A program made the position numbers and the translations under genes. From Pantoea vagans (GTDB lineage Bacteria; Pseudomonadota; Gammaproteobacteria; Enterobacterales; Enterobacteriaceae), in NCBI RefSeq assembly GCF_001506165.1, contig NZ_CP011427.1:1860001-1924000 (forward strand): a stretch of DNA of 64,000 nt, written 5' to 3'. The number at the start of each line of letters is the position of its first letter. The first letter of the stretch is position 1. Of this stretch, positions 17,357-26,616 are shown piece by piece. The notes below the pieces were generated by a model, which saw only the letters and a program-made list of their open reading frames with translations, was not told the origin of the DNA and did no database searches.

Positions 17357-18541
17357 TTAACCGTTTGAACGCAACTGCGGATAACGACGGAAAATGGTGA
17401 TACACCAGATTAAAGCCACCAGGCCAATGACCCCGCCCACATTACCCACGTCCGACATCTTCATATGCAGGCTGACCTGATTACCCAGCAGGGCACCCGC
17501 GCCAATCCCAATGTTATAAATGCCAGAGAACAGTGACATTGCCACATCCGTTGCATCAGGGGCCAGCGACAGCACGCGCACTTGCATCGCCAGACCAATC
17601 ATCATCATCGCCATACCCCAGAAAATACAGACCAGGGTAATTGCGGCTGGGCGAACGGCGGCGAACACCAGTAAACCCATGCTCAATGTGATAATGGCGA
17701 TCGCAGCCAGTAATAATCCAGAGGGGAATTTATTACCCAGGGTGCTGAATAACACACTGCCGATAATGCCTGCCGTACCAAACAGCAGTAACAGCAGGGT
17801 GGTGAAGTTCTCATCGGCATTGGCAACCACCTGCATAAATGGCTCGATGTAACTGTAAGCGGTGTAGTGCGCCGTGACCACCAAGGTCACGAGCAGGTAC
17901 ATGGCCACCAGCGCCGGGCGACGGAACAGCATCGGCACACTACTCAGGGAACCCGTATGCTCACTCGGCAGGCGTGGCAGAATGCGCACCAGCAGGATCA
18001 ACAGTACCAGCGCTGACAAACCAATCATGCCGAAGGTGGTGCGCCAGCCTAGATACTGCCCAACGATACGACCAATCGGTACACCCAGCACCATCGCCAG
18101 CGCAGTACCCGTTGCCAGCATGCTCAAGGCTTGCGTTTTCTTACCGGCTGGGGCGACGCGAATCGCCAATGAAGCGGTAATCGACCAAAACACCGCATGC
18201 GCCAGGGCAATACCGATGCGTGAAATCACCAGTGAAGTGAAGTCCCAGGCCACGGAAGAGAGGACATGGCTGGCGATGAACAGAATAAACAGCACCGCCA
18301 GTAGCAAACGACGCTCAATGTTGCGCGTTAACAGCATCAACGGCAGGGAGAGTAGCGCAACGACCCAGGCGTAAATCGTCAGCATGATACCAACGTCGGC
18401 GGTCTTCATGGCGTAACTGGCGGCGATATCCGACAGCAGGCCAACCGGGACAAATTCAGTGGTGTTAAACACAAAAGCGGCAATAGCCAGCAGCACGACA
18501 CGTAGCCAGGCTGTTTTACGTGAGACGGTAGTTGATTGCAT
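17357..18541 (-). CDS. sotB: Sugar efflux transporter SotB
   Basis: A major facilitator drug:H+ antiporter-1 pump of the inner membrane that in E. coli (YdeA) exports arabinose and other sugars and IPTG. It has about 394 residues against 396, twelve hydrophobic segments, and matching blocks [65 protein letters not shown] and [35 protein letters not shown]. The ATG at 18541 gives the start expected from E. coli (MQSTTVSRK), though the ribosome site is weak. A TTG six codons upstream is an alternative. Confidence 0.92.
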   Translation of the reverse strand: MQSTTVSRKTAWLRVVLLAIAAFVFNTTEFVPVGLLSDIAASYAMKTADVGIMLTIYAWVVALLSLPLMLLTRNIERRLLLAVLFILFIASHVLSSVAWDFTSLVISRIGIALAHAVFWSITASLAIRVAPAGKKTQALSMLATGTALAMVLGVPIGRIVGQYLGWRTTFGMIGLSALVLLILLVRILPRLPSEHTGSLSSVPMLFRRPALVAMYLLVTLVVTAHYTAYSYIEPFMQVVANADENFTTLLLLLFGTAGIIGSVLFSTLGNKFPSGLLLAAIAIITLSMGLLVFAAVRPAAITLVCIFWGMAMMMIGLAMQVRVLSLAPDATDVAMSLFSGIYNIGIGAGALLGNQVSLHMKMSDVGNVGGVIGLVALIWCITIFRRYPQLRSNG

Positions 18542-18768
18542 GGAGTTCAAATCGGTCAACAGCGAGTGAGGGGGTGAAACGCACCCGATTAAGTGACCTA
18601 AGTCACAAACTGACGCTATTGTGGAGCATTAATGAGCGGATGAAAACCGTTGGCAGGGTTTTTATTACTGAATATTTTTTATCTCTAAAGCCGGAGTTAA
18701 TAGCCTGAGGTTATTATCAATTCTTGCGGTTACCACACAATTGCAACCGATGGCAACGCATAGCGCTC

Positions 18769-18895
18769 TACCCGTCATACTTCAAACCGCAGCTGCGTTG
18801 GCTGCGCGTGCTCACCCCAGTCACTTACTGATGTAAGCTCTTGGGGATTCACCCACTTGCCGCCATACTGCAATTCGAATTATTTTGGGTATATA
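18769..18895. repeat. ERIC (IRU) intergenic repeat
   Basis: An Enterobacterial Repetitive Intergenic Consensus element of about 125-127 bases. The central palindrome CTCACCCCAGTCACTTACTG / ATGTAAGCTCTTGGGGATTC and the ends TACCCGTCATA and TTTTGGGTATA match the ERIC consensus. It lies in the 456-base gap between sotB and a small gene; the rest of that gap holds only the sotB promoter region, with GTGAC/GTCAC near 18593-18606. Confidence 0.93.
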
Positions 18896-18997
18896 AGAGC
18901 CACGGAAAATTAAGCCGACTGTTTCTGTATTAGAACGATGTGACAGCCGTGCTTAACAAAACCCTATAAGCGCTATGCCATTGTCAAACCACTATTA

Positions 18998-19255
18998 TCA
19001 GAGTCTCACCATATGTTTTAGCGCCACGCTATGTTGAGTGGTCAGGTTTTTTTTTACCGCCACCGGGCAGCAGTGTTCACACCCCATCGCGCTGGCGTAA
19101 AACTTTCTTGCTTGCTGGATCGCGGCGGTCGCGGTGTAGAAAGTGCCGAGAAAACGCCGTGCGCCATCGGATGGCAGGAAGGGGCATCCCGTTGCGTGCA
19201 CCACATGATTGTCGTTATAGCCTGCGTGCTTATCGACGTAATAGTAAAGCTCCAT
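18998..19255 (-). CDS. Small conserved protein with Cys/His motif, 85 aa
   Basis: An 85-residue soluble protein whose layout I recognise only as a small uncharacterised family. The N-terminal part reads MELYYYVDKHAGYNDNHVVHATGCPFLP, followed by RRFLGTFYTATAAIQQARKF and a Cys-rich GCEHCCPV. The spacing of His, Cys and CxxCC residues suggests a metal site or a disulphide. There is no signal peptide or membrane segment. GAGGACG lies in front of the ATG at 19255. It stands alone between the ERIC element and ynfM. Confidence 0.7.
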   Translation of the reverse strand: MELYYYVDKHAGYNDNHVVHATGCPFLPSDGARRFLGTFYTATAAIQQARKFYASAMGCEHCCPVAVKKNLTTQHSVALKHMVRL

Positions 19256-19385
19256 CGAACGTCCTCATTGCTGTGAAAAAAAAAGTCTAACTATTGTTGG
19301 AATAAAATGAATTATAGCGATGAATAGACGCTTTGTTTTATGTGGGACTGTTTGATCGCCGGTTTTTATGGGCTGCGGTGAGAAA

Positions 19386-19403
19386 CGGGGCCCTGCGGCC
19401 CCG
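19386..19403. terminator. Hairpin downstream of ynfM
   Basis: CGGGGCC and GGCCCCG form a seven-base-pair stem with a CTGC loop, 19 bases beyond the ynfM stop on its transcribed strand. No strong T-run is present, so the call is moderate. Confidence 0.5.
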
Positions 19404-19421
19404 AATAAAGGATGAAGGGTA

Positions 19422-20678
19422 TTAAAGTTTACGGCACTGTAAGCGCCAGCCGACGAAGAGCGCCAGGAGCAGTAGCACGCTGATAAAGGCGGTCACACCC
19501 ATCCAGCCATAATTGTGCCAGAACACGCCGCCTAAAGTTCCTGCCACGCTGGAACCCACGTAATAACTGAACAAGTAGAGTGAAGAGGCCTGGCCTTTCG
19601 CGCGGCGCGCGCGCGGGCCAATCCAGCCACTGGCGACAGAGTGCGCGGCAAAGAACCCAGCGGTGAACAGCATCATACCGGGTAAAATGACCCAGAGTGA
19701 GTTGAATGCGGTAAGCAACAGTCCTGCCAGCATAATGGCGGTTGCGCCAATCATCACCGGACCGCGGCCAAAACGGCTGGTCATGGCACCGGCTTTAGGT
19801 GAACTCCATGAGCCGGTCAGATAGACCACTGACAACAGACCGACTACTGCCTGACTGAGTGACCAGGGCGCACTCAACAACCGATAGCCAATGTAGTTAA
19901 AGAGCGTGACAAACGCGCCCATCAACAAAAAACCTTCGGCAAACAGGAAGGGCAGCCCTTTATCTCGCCAGTGCAGACGAAAATTGATCAGCAAACTACG
20001 CGGTCGCAGTGACGCGGGGCGGAAATGACGTGATGCAGGCAAGATCTTCCAGAACATCAGTGCACCGGCCAGTGAGAAACAGCCAATCACACCAACGGCA
20101 ACACGCCATGAAAAGAAATCAGTCAGCACACCGGTCAACAGGCGTCCGCTCATCCCACCAATCGAGTTACCACTAATATACAGCCCCATGGAGAAGGCGA
20201 TGACTCGTGGATGGATCTCTTCACTCAGATAGGTCATACCGACCGCCGCGACTCCGCTCAGTGACAAGCCAATCAGCGCACGCATCAGCAGAATCCCTTG
20301 CCAGCTGGTCATGGTGGCGGAGATCAACGTGCAGATGGCTGCCAGCATTAATGCCGTCACCATCACGGATTTTCGGCCAACGGCATCAGAAATAGGGCCG
20401 GTGAACAGCAAACCCAGAGCCATTAATCCGGTGGACAGGGATAACGAGATACTACTTTCAGCAGGAGACACGCCAAACTGTTGCGACAATACTGGAAGAA
20501 TTGGCTGGACACAGTACAGCAACGCAAAGGTGGCCAGTCCGGCAGAAAACAGGGCCAGCGTGACGCGCATAAACTGCGGCGATCCGCGTTCTATCCATTC
20601 TGAAGGGGGTGTGGCGGAAACAGGCTTAACGGACAGCTCGTCTTCATCGAGTGTCACTGCCTGGGGAGAGCGACTCAC
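19422..20678 (-). CDS. ynfM: MFS transporter YnfM
   Basis: An inner-membrane major facilitator protein, 418 residues against 417 in E. coli YnfM (also reported as an arabinose or drug exporter, from memory). Blocks QFMRVTLALFSAGLATFALLY, QPILPVLSQQFGVSPAESS, GISGNS-type SGNSIGGMSGRLL, RDKGLPFLFAEGFLLMGAFV and ASGWIGPRARRAKGQASSLYLF match. Twelve hydrophobic segments follow a polar N-terminus of about 35 residues. A GTG at 20678 is chosen because GAGGA lies six bases before it and the E. coli protein begins at the same point (MSR). It is divergent from ynfL across 94 bases. Confidence 0.92.
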   Translation of the reverse strand: MSRSPQAVTLDEDELSVKPVSATPPSEWIERGSPQFMRVTLALFSAGLATFALLYCVQPILPVLSQQFGVSPAESSISLSLSTGLMALGLLFTGPISDAVGRKSVMVTALMLAAICTLISATMTSWQGILLMRALIGLSLSGVAAVGMTYLSEEIHPRVIAFSMGLYISGNSIGGMSGRLLTGVLTDFFSWRVAVGVIGCFSLAGALMFWKILPASRHFRPASLRPRSLLINFRLHWRDKGLPFLFAEGFLLMGAFVTLFNYIGYRLLSAPWSLSQAVVGLLSVVYLTGSWSSPKAGAMTSRFGRGPVMIGATAIMLAGLLLTAFNSLWVILPGMMLFTAGFFAAHSVASGWIGPRARRAKGQASSLYLFSYYVGSSVAGTLGGVFWHNYGWMGVTAFISVLLLLALFVGWRLQCRKL

Positions 20679-20772
20679 GGAAAATCCTCGGTTTAGAAAC
20701 AGTCTGAATACTGTAGAAAAGCCGTAATAGGTTGTACAATATATTAATAATCTCAAATGAGACGTTGTAAAT

Positions 20773-21669
20773 ATGAATGTCGAGCTGCGACATCTGCGGT
20801 ATTTCATTGCCGTAGCAGAAGAGCTGCATTTTGGACGCGCCGCTCAGCGATTAAATATCTCTCAACCGCCGCTCAGCCAGCAGATACAGCAGCTGGAGCG
20901 GGAAATGGATGCGCAACTTTTTACCCGCACCAATCGAAGCGTGCAGCTTACCCCTGCTGGGGAACTCTTCTTGCAGGACGCCCGTGCGATACTATTACAG
21001 ATTGAGCAAGCGGCGAGTCGTGCGGCGCGTATCCACAGTGGGCAAGAGGGAGAGTTAAGGATTGGCTTTACCTCATCTGCACCTTTTACCGGTCTGGTTT
21101 CAGATGCGCTTTATCAGTTTCGCCAGCGCTGGCCGGAAGTGCACATCCAGATGCAAGAAAACAATACGCGACAGCAGTTAGCGCCGCTGCATGAGGGGCG
21201 GCTTGATCTTGGCGTGATGCGCAATACGCCACTGCCGAATGATCTGCAACATCGGGTACTGCTACGCGAACCGCTTTGCGCGCTGGTGCACTGGGCCCAT
21301 CCACTTGCCGATGCCGAATCGATCTCGATTCAGGCGCTGGCCACTGAACCCTTTGTCTTTTTTGATCCACAGGGCGGTACCGCACTGTATGGCGAAACCC
21401 TGGCACTGCTTCATCGTTACCAAATAAAACCCTTTATTACGCAGGAAGTGGGGGAAGCGATGACGATCCTCGGCCTGGTGGCGACGGGTTTAGGGGTATC
21501 GATCTTGCCCGCTTCGTTTCGTCGTGCGCGTCTCGCCGATGTGGTTTGGATTCCGTTGCAGGAGGCCGATGCGATTTCAGAGGTTTGGTTGGTCTGGTCA
21601 GCCACGCGTGAACCCAGCGCTCAGATGCGTAATATGATGGCGCTAATGCTGCACAACGCGGAAATTTGA
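20773..21669 (+). CDS. ynfL: LysR-family regulator YnfL
   Basis: A 298-residue LysR regulator with the helix-turn-helix in MNVELRHLRYFIAVAEELHFGRAAQRLNISQPPLSQQIQQLE and a C-terminal effector domain (LRIGFTSSAPFTGLVSDAL, EVGEAMTILGLVATGLGVSILPASF). It agrees with E. coli YnfL and is divergent from ynfM as there, so it probably controls that transporter. TCTCA/TGAGA in the shared 94-base promoter is a possible LysR-type site. The effector is unknown. mlc follows on the same strand with its own control sites. Confidence 0.9.
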   Translation: MNVELRHLRYFIAVAEELHFGRAAQRLNISQPPLSQQIQQLEREMDAQLFTRTNRSVQLTPAGELFLQDARAILLQIEQAASRAARIHSGQEGELRIGFTSSAPFTGLVSDALYQFRQRWPEVHIQMQENNTRQQLAPLHEGRLDLGVMRNTPLPNDLQHRVLLREPLCALVHWAHPLADAESISIQALATEPFVFFDPQGGTALYGETLALLHRYQIKPFITQEVGEAMTILGLVATGLGVSILPASFRRARLADVVWIPLQEADAISEVWLVWSATREPSAQMRNMMALMLHNAEI

Positions 21670-21699
21670 ACCGTCTGGTGAATAATGGCCCAGTCTTTA

Positions 21700-21715
21700 T
21701 GTGCGATAAATCACA
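21700..21715 (+). promoter_or_regulatory. CRP-like site upstream of mlc
   Basis: TGTGCGATAAATCACA matches nine of the ten conserved CRP positions. It lies about 90 bases before the mlc start. Control of E. coli mlc by CRP is established, which supports the call. Confidence 0.65.
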
Positions 21716-21769
21716 TTTCTAATCAAATATTTGACGCTGCCTGCCAATCTGCATCACCATAGCTGCTGT

Positions 21770-21790
21770 TTATTTAGAAGCGCGAAAATA
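21770..21790 (+). promoter_or_regulatory. Candidate Mlc operator (autoregulation)
   Basis: The 21 bases begin TTATTTAGAAG and end CGCGAAAATA, with TATTT and AAATA arms arranged symmetrically. This matches the Mlc/NagC operator type. It lies 15 bases before the mlc start codon, the position expected for self-repression. Confidence 0.65.
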
Positions 21791-21804
21791 TCCGGGAGCA
21801 GGGC

Positions 21805-23022
21805 GTGAATCTGGACAGTCAGCCTGGCCACATTGATCAAATTAAACAGACCAACGCAGGTGTGGTTTACCGACTGATTGACCATTACGGCCCGATTTCT
21901 CGTATTGAGCTTTCTAAACGTGCCCAGCTGGCACCCGCCAGTATCACCAAAATCGTGCGTGAAATGCTCGATGCGCATCTGGTACAGGAAACCGAATTTC
22001 AGGAACCCGGCAGTCGTGGACGCCCGGCAATCGGCCTAATTCTTGATACCTTTGCCTGGCACTACCTTGCGGTGCGCATTCAGCCGGGACATATCACATT
22101 GACACTTCGCGACCTCAGTAGTCGGGCGTTGCAGGAAGATCGTTTACCGCTGCCCAATCAGGCCGGGCAACCTCTATTGCAAACCTTGCAGAATCAGGTG
22201 AATGATTTTTTCGTTCGCCACCAGCACAAACTTGAGCGTTTAACCGCCATTGCCATCACCTTGCCGGGTTTAATTAACGCGGCCACCGGCGTGGTACATC
22301 GCATGCCGGGATATGATGTGCAGGAGATGCCACTCGGAGAGACACTCGCCACGCTGACGGGCTTACCGGTGTTTGTACAGCACGATATTTCAGCCTGGAC
22401 GTTAGCGGAGGCGCTGTTTGGTGCCTCGCGTGGGGCACAGGATGTGATTCAGATTGTGATTGATGAAACGGTCGGTGCTGGCGTGATCAGTGGTGGTCAG
22501 CTACTGCATAAGCGCGGGAAAGCGCTGGTCGAAATCGGTCATACGCAGATCGACCCTTACGGCCAGCAATGCTATTGCGGCAATCACGGCTGTCTGGAAA
22601 CGGTTGCCAGCACGGGCAGCTTACTGCAGCTGGCGGCGCAGCGCATGGCCACGCAGCCGGATACGGTGTTGCACAACACCCCCCTGACCATCTCCTCGTT
22701 GTGTGAGGCCGCGCAGCAGGGGGATCGGCTGGCCCGGGATGTTATCGCCGGTGTGGGGCATCACATCGGACGCATGTTGGCGATGATGGTTAATATCTTC
22801 AATCCACAACAAATCCTTATTGGTTCTCCGCTGAATCAGGCTGCCGATGTGCTGTTTCCCGCGGTGAGCAGTACTATCCGCCAACAGGCGTTGCCCGCAT
22901 ACAGCCGGGATATCCAGCTTGCGCCCACCAGTTTCACTGATCCCGGCACGCATGGCGCGGCTGCGCTTATCAAGGATTCGCTCTACAGCGGTCATTTATT
23001 GGTGAAACTGTTGCAAGGTTAA
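21805..23022 (+). CDS. mlc: Global sugar-uptake repressor Mlc (ROK family)
   Basis: A repressor of PTS and other sugar-uptake genes that is removed from DNA by binding dephosphorylated PtsG. It has 405 residues against 406 in E. coli. The N-terminal helix-turn-helix is GPISRIELSKRAQLAPASITKIVREML. The ROK domain includes the zinc set GHTQIDPYGQQCYCGNHGCLE with His and three Cys, and VQHDISAW. A GTG at 21805 is the start, with GGGAG-type ribosome site. A CRP-like site and an Mlc-type operator lie upstream. The order ynfM-ynfL-mlc-ynfK is the same as in E. coli. Confidence 0.96.
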   Translation: MNLDSQPGHIDQIKQTNAGVVYRLIDHYGPISRIELSKRAQLAPASITKIVREMLDAHLVQETEFQEPGSRGRPAIGLILDTFAWHYLAVRIQPGHITLTLRDLSSRALQEDRLPLPNQAGQPLLQTLQNQVNDFFVRHQHKLERLTAIAITLPGLINAATGVVHRMPGYDVQEMPLGETLATLTGLPVFVQHDISAWTLAEALFGASRGAQDVIQIVIDETVGAGVISGGQLLHKRGKALVEIGHTQIDPYGQQCYCGNHGCLETVASTGSLLQLAAQRMATQPDTVLHNTPLTISSLCEAAQQGDRLARDVIAGVGHHIGRMLAMMVNIFNPQQILIGSPLNQAADVLFPAVSSTIRQQALPAYSRDIQLAPTSFTDPGTHGAAALIKDSLYSGHLLVKLLQG

Positions 23023-23127
23023 CCTCAGCTCGCCTTTAGTTTGCGCTAACGCAATCTGCCGCTCACCGCAATTCCTTACACTGCCTCCTTCGCAAGTTAC
23101 ACATCGCTTCAATGAAGGAGGAAAAAG

Positions 23128-23832
23128 ATGAGCACCATCTTTGTCACCGGTACCGACACGGCGGTGGGTAAAACCGTCGTGTCACGCGCGCTGTTACAGT
23201 GTTTTGCCAAAGCGGAACTTTGCGCGGCAGGTTACAAACCTGTCGCTAAGAGCGCGCAGCACACCCCTGACGGGTTGCGTAATAAAGATGCACTGCTGCT
23301 GCAGCAAGCGTCAGGCCTTGAACTCCCCTACAGTGCGGTGAACCCCATTACTCTGGCAGAAGACGAAATCAGCACCAGCCCGGCACAACGCATTGATTAT
23401 GCGCTGTTGAGCCGTAGTCTGGCGGAATTACAACAGCGTGCAGCGAGAGTGGTGGTTGAGGGAACGGGCGGCTGGCGGAGCCTGATGAATGATTTGCAAC
23501 CGCTGTCAAATTGGGTGCAGCAGGAACAGTTACCCGTGGTGTTAGTGGTGGGGATTAAAGAGGGCTGTATTAGCCATACTTTACTGACCGCAGAAACCAT
23601 TGCGCGCGATGGTTTGCCGTTAATCGGATGGGTGGCGAACCGTATTAACCCAGGCCTTGCCCATTACGCTGAGATCATTGACGTTCTGCGCGAAAAACTT
23701 GGCGCGCCCCTTTTGGGTGAACTTCCTTACTTACCGCGTGCCGAACAACGTGAGTTGTCTGGGTACCTGGATATTTCACTTTTACAGCCTGCACAATCGC
23801 ACCTTGGTAGTGCAATGACGGCTGAGGCGTGA
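23128..23832 (+). CDS. bioD2: Dethiobiotin synthetase paralogue BioD2 (YnfK)
   Basis: ATP-dependent enzyme of the dethiobiotin synthetase family, which closes the ureido ring in biotin synthesis. It has 234 residues against 231 in E. coli YnfK. The P-loop GTDTAVGKTVVSRALLQ (residues 7-23), KPVAKSAQ, VVEGTGGWRSLMND and GWVANRINPG are visible. It sits away from any bio operon and directly after mlc, as in E. coli, so it is the second paralogue and not the biotin-operon BioD. AAGGAGG is in front of the ATG. Confidence 0.93.
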   Translation: MSTIFVTGTDTAVGKTVVSRALLQCFAKAELCAAGYKPVAKSAQHTPDGLRNKDALLLQQASGLELPYSAVNPITLAEDEISTSPAQRIDYALLSRSLAELQQRAARVVVEGTGGWRSLMNDLQPLSNWVQQEQLPVVLVVGIKEGCISHTLLTAETIARDGLPLIGWVANRINPGLAHYAEIIDVLREKLGAPLLGELPYLPRAEQRELSGYLDISLLQPAQSHLGSAMTAEA

Positions 23833-23968
23833 AACTAAGTGATGCAAATGGCGCTAAGTTGAATCTAAGGTTTCTGGTTCAGCTTAGCTTCATCATTGAT
23901 TTAATCTGTTTTTATTCAAATCGTTAGAAAAATTTTCTGCCTGTCAGGTGGCGATGGCGTGATTCATG

Positions 23969-23985
23969 CATCAGCAATGCTGATG
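23969..23985. promoter_or_regulatory. Palindrome in the leader of the purine permease
   Basis: CATCAGCA-A-TGCTGATG is a perfect palindrome 23 bases before the permease start, inside a 174-base gap. It may be an operator or a leader hairpin; no T-run follows. Confidence 0.4.
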
Positions 23986-24007
23986 AATATTCTGCCGGAG
24001 CACCCTT

Positions 24008-25378
24008 ATGTCGCATTCTCAAAAAGGTTTGTTGTATGGGTTAGACGCCCGTATTGGTCTTGCCCCCGCTTTCTTTGCGGCACTGCAGCACGTGTTGGCC
24101 AGCGTGGTAGGAATTATTACGCCCCCACTGATTATCGGCTCCGTGCTCGGGTTGCAAAGCTACATTCCTTATTTGATCAGCATGTCCTTACTGGTTTCAG
24201 GATTAGGCACCTTTCTGCAGGCGCGCCGCTTTATGGGCATTGGCGCCGGGATGATTTGCCTGCAAGGCACCAGTTTTGCGTTTCTCGGCGTGATTTTATC
24301 CGGTGGCTTGATGGTGAAGGCGCGCGGTGGATCGCCGGAGGATATTATGGCAATGATCATGGGGTGCAACTTCGTCTCCGCGTTTATCCCGATGTTGATC
24401 AGCCGCTGTGCGACCACATTGAGAAAAGTACTGACTCCGGTTGTGACCGGAACCGTGATTACCTTGATCGGTATCAGCCTGATTAAGGTGAGTATCACCG
24501 ATTGGGCTGGCGGGCACAGCGCCACCGACTTCGGCGCGCCGGGTAATCTGGCGTTGGGTGCACTGACGCTGCTGGTGATTATTGTACTCAACCGTTCGCG
24601 CAATCGCTGGACACGTCTGGTGGCGGTAGTAGCAGGAATTGCCGTGGGCTGCCTGGCCGCTGCGTTGACCGGGCATATGCCGATCAAACCGATGTCTGGG
24701 GATCACTGGCTGGTATTGCCATCCTTCTTCCACTTTGGCTTCAGCTTTGACTGGACGATCTTTGTGCCGATTGCGCTGGTTTCAGTGATCTGTGTGATTG
24801 AGGCGGTAGGGGATTTGACCGCGAACTGTCTGATCTCACAGCAGCCGATTGAAGGAGAAAGTTTCCAGCGGCGTTTGCAGGGCGGCATCCTGGCCGACGG
24901 CGTGAGCTGCTTGCTGGCATCCATCTTCTCTGCTTTCCCCAACACCACCTTTGCGCAGAATAATGGTGTGATTCAGATGACCGGCGTCGCCAGCCGCTAT
25001 GTGGGGATGGTGATTGGCGTGATGCTGCTCCTGCTCGGCGTATTCCCGGTGATTGGCAATCTGTTGCAACAGATACCGCCGCCGGTCTTGGGCGGAGCCA
25101 CACTGGTGATGTTTGGCAGTGTCGTTGCCGCAGGTATCCGTGTGATGACGCAATCCCCGCTGGAGCGGCGTGAAATGCTGATCGTTGCGGTCTCCTTTGG
25201 CATTGGTTTAGGCGTAGAAGCGGTACCCGATGTACTGAAACAGTTCCCGCTGTTGGTGAGTAATCTGTTTGGCCATGCGGTGACCACCGGTGGCATTCTG
25301 GCGATTGTACTGAACGTGGTACTGCCTTCAGAGCGAGGGGATGAGTTAGCGGTGGAGGCGGTGGAGGAGTCTCATTGA
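24008..25378 (+). CDS. NCS2-family purine permease (xanthine/urate type)
   Basis: A 456-residue inner-membrane nucleobase:cation symporter-2 carrier of the xanthine-urate branch. Evidence includes PAFFAALQHVLASVVGIITPPLIIG near the N-terminus with the conserved QH, GMICLQGTSFAF, VGDLTANCLIS and TTFAQNNGVIQMTGVASRYVG, together with about 12-14 hydrophobic segments. It lies 8 kb from guaD-xdhABC and 16 kb from hpxO, which encode purine breakdown, so it is a good candidate for the purine importer of this pathway. Whether it prefers xanthine, urate or uracil cannot be settled by eye. Confidence 0.85.
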   Translation: MSHSQKGLLYGLDARIGLAPAFFAALQHVLASVVGIITPPLIIGSVLGLQSYIPYLISMSLLVSGLGTFLQARRFMGIGAGMICLQGTSFAFLGVILSGGLMVKARGGSPEDIMAMIMGCNFVSAFIPMLISRCATTLRKVLTPVVTGTVITLIGISLIKVSITDWAGGHSATDFGAPGNLALGALTLLVIIVLNRSRNRWTRLVAVVAGIAVGCLAAALTGHMPIKPMSGDHWLVLPSFFHFGFSFDWTIFVPIALVSVICVIEAVGDLTANCLISQQPIEGESFQRRLQGGILADGVSCLLASIFSAFPNTTFAQNNGVIQMTGVASRYVGMVIGVMLLLLGVFPVIGNLLQQIPPPVLGGATLVMFGSVVAAGIRVMTQSPLERREMLIVAVSFGIGLGVEAVPDVLKQFPLLVSNLFGHAVTTGGILAIVLNVVLPSERGDELAVEAVEESH

Positions 25379-25397
25379 TTGAGGATGAATCGTTAGT

Positions 25398-25465
25398 GGT
25401 CGCCATAAATGGCGACCCTACGACGAGCGGGTGAGGTTTTTGTAGGGTGCGCATTAATGCGCACC
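25398..25465. repeat. Pair of short palindromic repeats
   Basis: GGTCGCCAT/ATGGCGACC (25398-25417, nine-base-pair stem) and the perfect 20-base palindrome GGTGCGCATTAATGCGCACC (25446-25465) lie between convergent genes, each next to GTAGGG or CCTACG. Versions of both recur at 53279-53392 and 59690-59707. They look like a dispersed REP-like family. Confidence 0.75.
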
Positions 25466-25470
25466 TGGAC

Positions 25471-26616
25471 TTATGGAACTTGAGGATTCAATCGGCGGCG
25501 CGTGCGTCCGGAACTCAGATAATCCGCGATATAGTCCTGTGAAATCTCACCACTGTAACGACCTTCCTCGTCGACGATCGGCATCCACACGGTGTTGTGC
25601 TCATACAACTTGGAGAGTACCACACGCAGATTCTCCTCCGCTTTCCCTGTCACCTTAAAGGTATGCAGCATCTCCTCGCAGCGGCCGGTTGCACCTCGTG
25701 CTTCGCGGCGTTTCACAAAGCCCAGTGGCTTACCGTCTTCATCAACCACAGTGACAGAACGCATATCATTGTCATCCATGGTGGCAAAAGCATCGAGCAG
25801 TGGGGTGCTGCGCTGCACGGTAATGGTCGGCTGCTGATCGGTAACATCTCCCGCCTGGACTAACAGCAGGCGCTTCAGGGTACGGTCCTGTCCGACAAAC
25901 GAACCGACAAAATCATTGGCCGGTTTTGCCAGTAATTCATCTGGGCTCGCGCACTGCACAATCTTACCCTGACCAAATACCGCAATACGGTCACCCAGTT
26001 TAAGTGCTTCATCAATATCATGGCTCACCAGCATCACGGTCTTTTTCAACTGACGCTGCATCTCCAGAAATTCATTCTGAATCACTTCACGGTTAATCGG
26101 GTCGACGGCACCAAAAGGCTCATCCATCAGCAACACCGGTGGATCAGCGGCCAATGCGCGGATCACGCCAATACGCTGCTGTTGTCCACCCGACATCTCA
26201 CGCGGATAGCGGTGGAGAAATTTTGTTGGGTCCAGTGCCACCATGCTCATCAACTCGGTCGCACGCTCACGGCAGCGCTTCTTATCCCAGCCCAGCATGC
26301 GCGGTACTACCGTAATGTTCTCTTCAATGGTCATGTTCGGGAACAGACCAATCTGTTGGATGACGTAGCCAATATTACGACGCAGCGTCACGGTATCTTG
26401 TCCGCTGGTATCTTCACCGTTAATCAAAATCTTGCCGCTGCTGGCTGGGATCAAACGGTTAATCATTTTTAAGGTGGTGGTTTTGCCACAGCCAGAAGGG
26501 CCGAGTAGCACACACATCTCACCGGCGGGCACTTCCAGGCTAACGTTATCGACGGCGTTAAAGGACGTGCCGTTCTTCTGCGTAAAGGTTTTCGTCAGGT
26601 TTTCCAGCTTTATCAT
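25471..26616 (-). CDS. osmV: Osmoprotectant ABC transporter ATPase (OsmV type)
   Basis: ATP-binding subunit of a quaternary-amine importer. It has 381 residues with Walker A GPSGCGKTT (about 38-46), signature MSGGQQQRIG and Walker B VLLMDEPFGAVD, then two CBS domains after about residue 245 (STPLLDAFATMDDNDMRSVTVVD and NTVWMPIVDEEGRYSGEISQDYIADYL). CBS domains in this family sense ionic strength. It is the last gene of a four-gene unit and its start overlaps the stop of the preceding permease. Gene set and sizes match the Salmonella OsmU system, though the order differs, so the symbol is by analogy. Confidence 0.87.
   Translation of the reverse strand: MIKLENLTKTFTQKNGTSFNAVDNVSLEVPAGEMCVLLGPSGCGKTTTLKMINRLIPASSGKILINGEDTSGQDTVTLRRNIGYVIQQIGLFPNMTIEENITVVPRMLGWDKKRCRERATELMSMVALDPTKFLHRYPREMSGGQQQRIGVIRALAADPPVLLMDEPFGAVDPINREVIQNEFLEMQRQLKKTVMLVSHDIDEALKLGDRIAVFGQGKIVQCASPDELLAKPANDFVGSFVGQDRTLKRLLLVQAGDVTDQQPTITVQRSTPLLDAFATMDDNDMRSVTVVDEDGKPLGFVKRREARGATGRCEEMLHTFKVTGKAEENLRVVLSKLYEHNTVWMPIVDEEGRYSGEISQDYIADYLSSGRTRRRLNPQVP

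Noticed and set aside
18769..18895. Small RNA gene in the hairpin-rich gap upstream of sotB
   Set aside because: The hairpins belong to a standard ERIC element.
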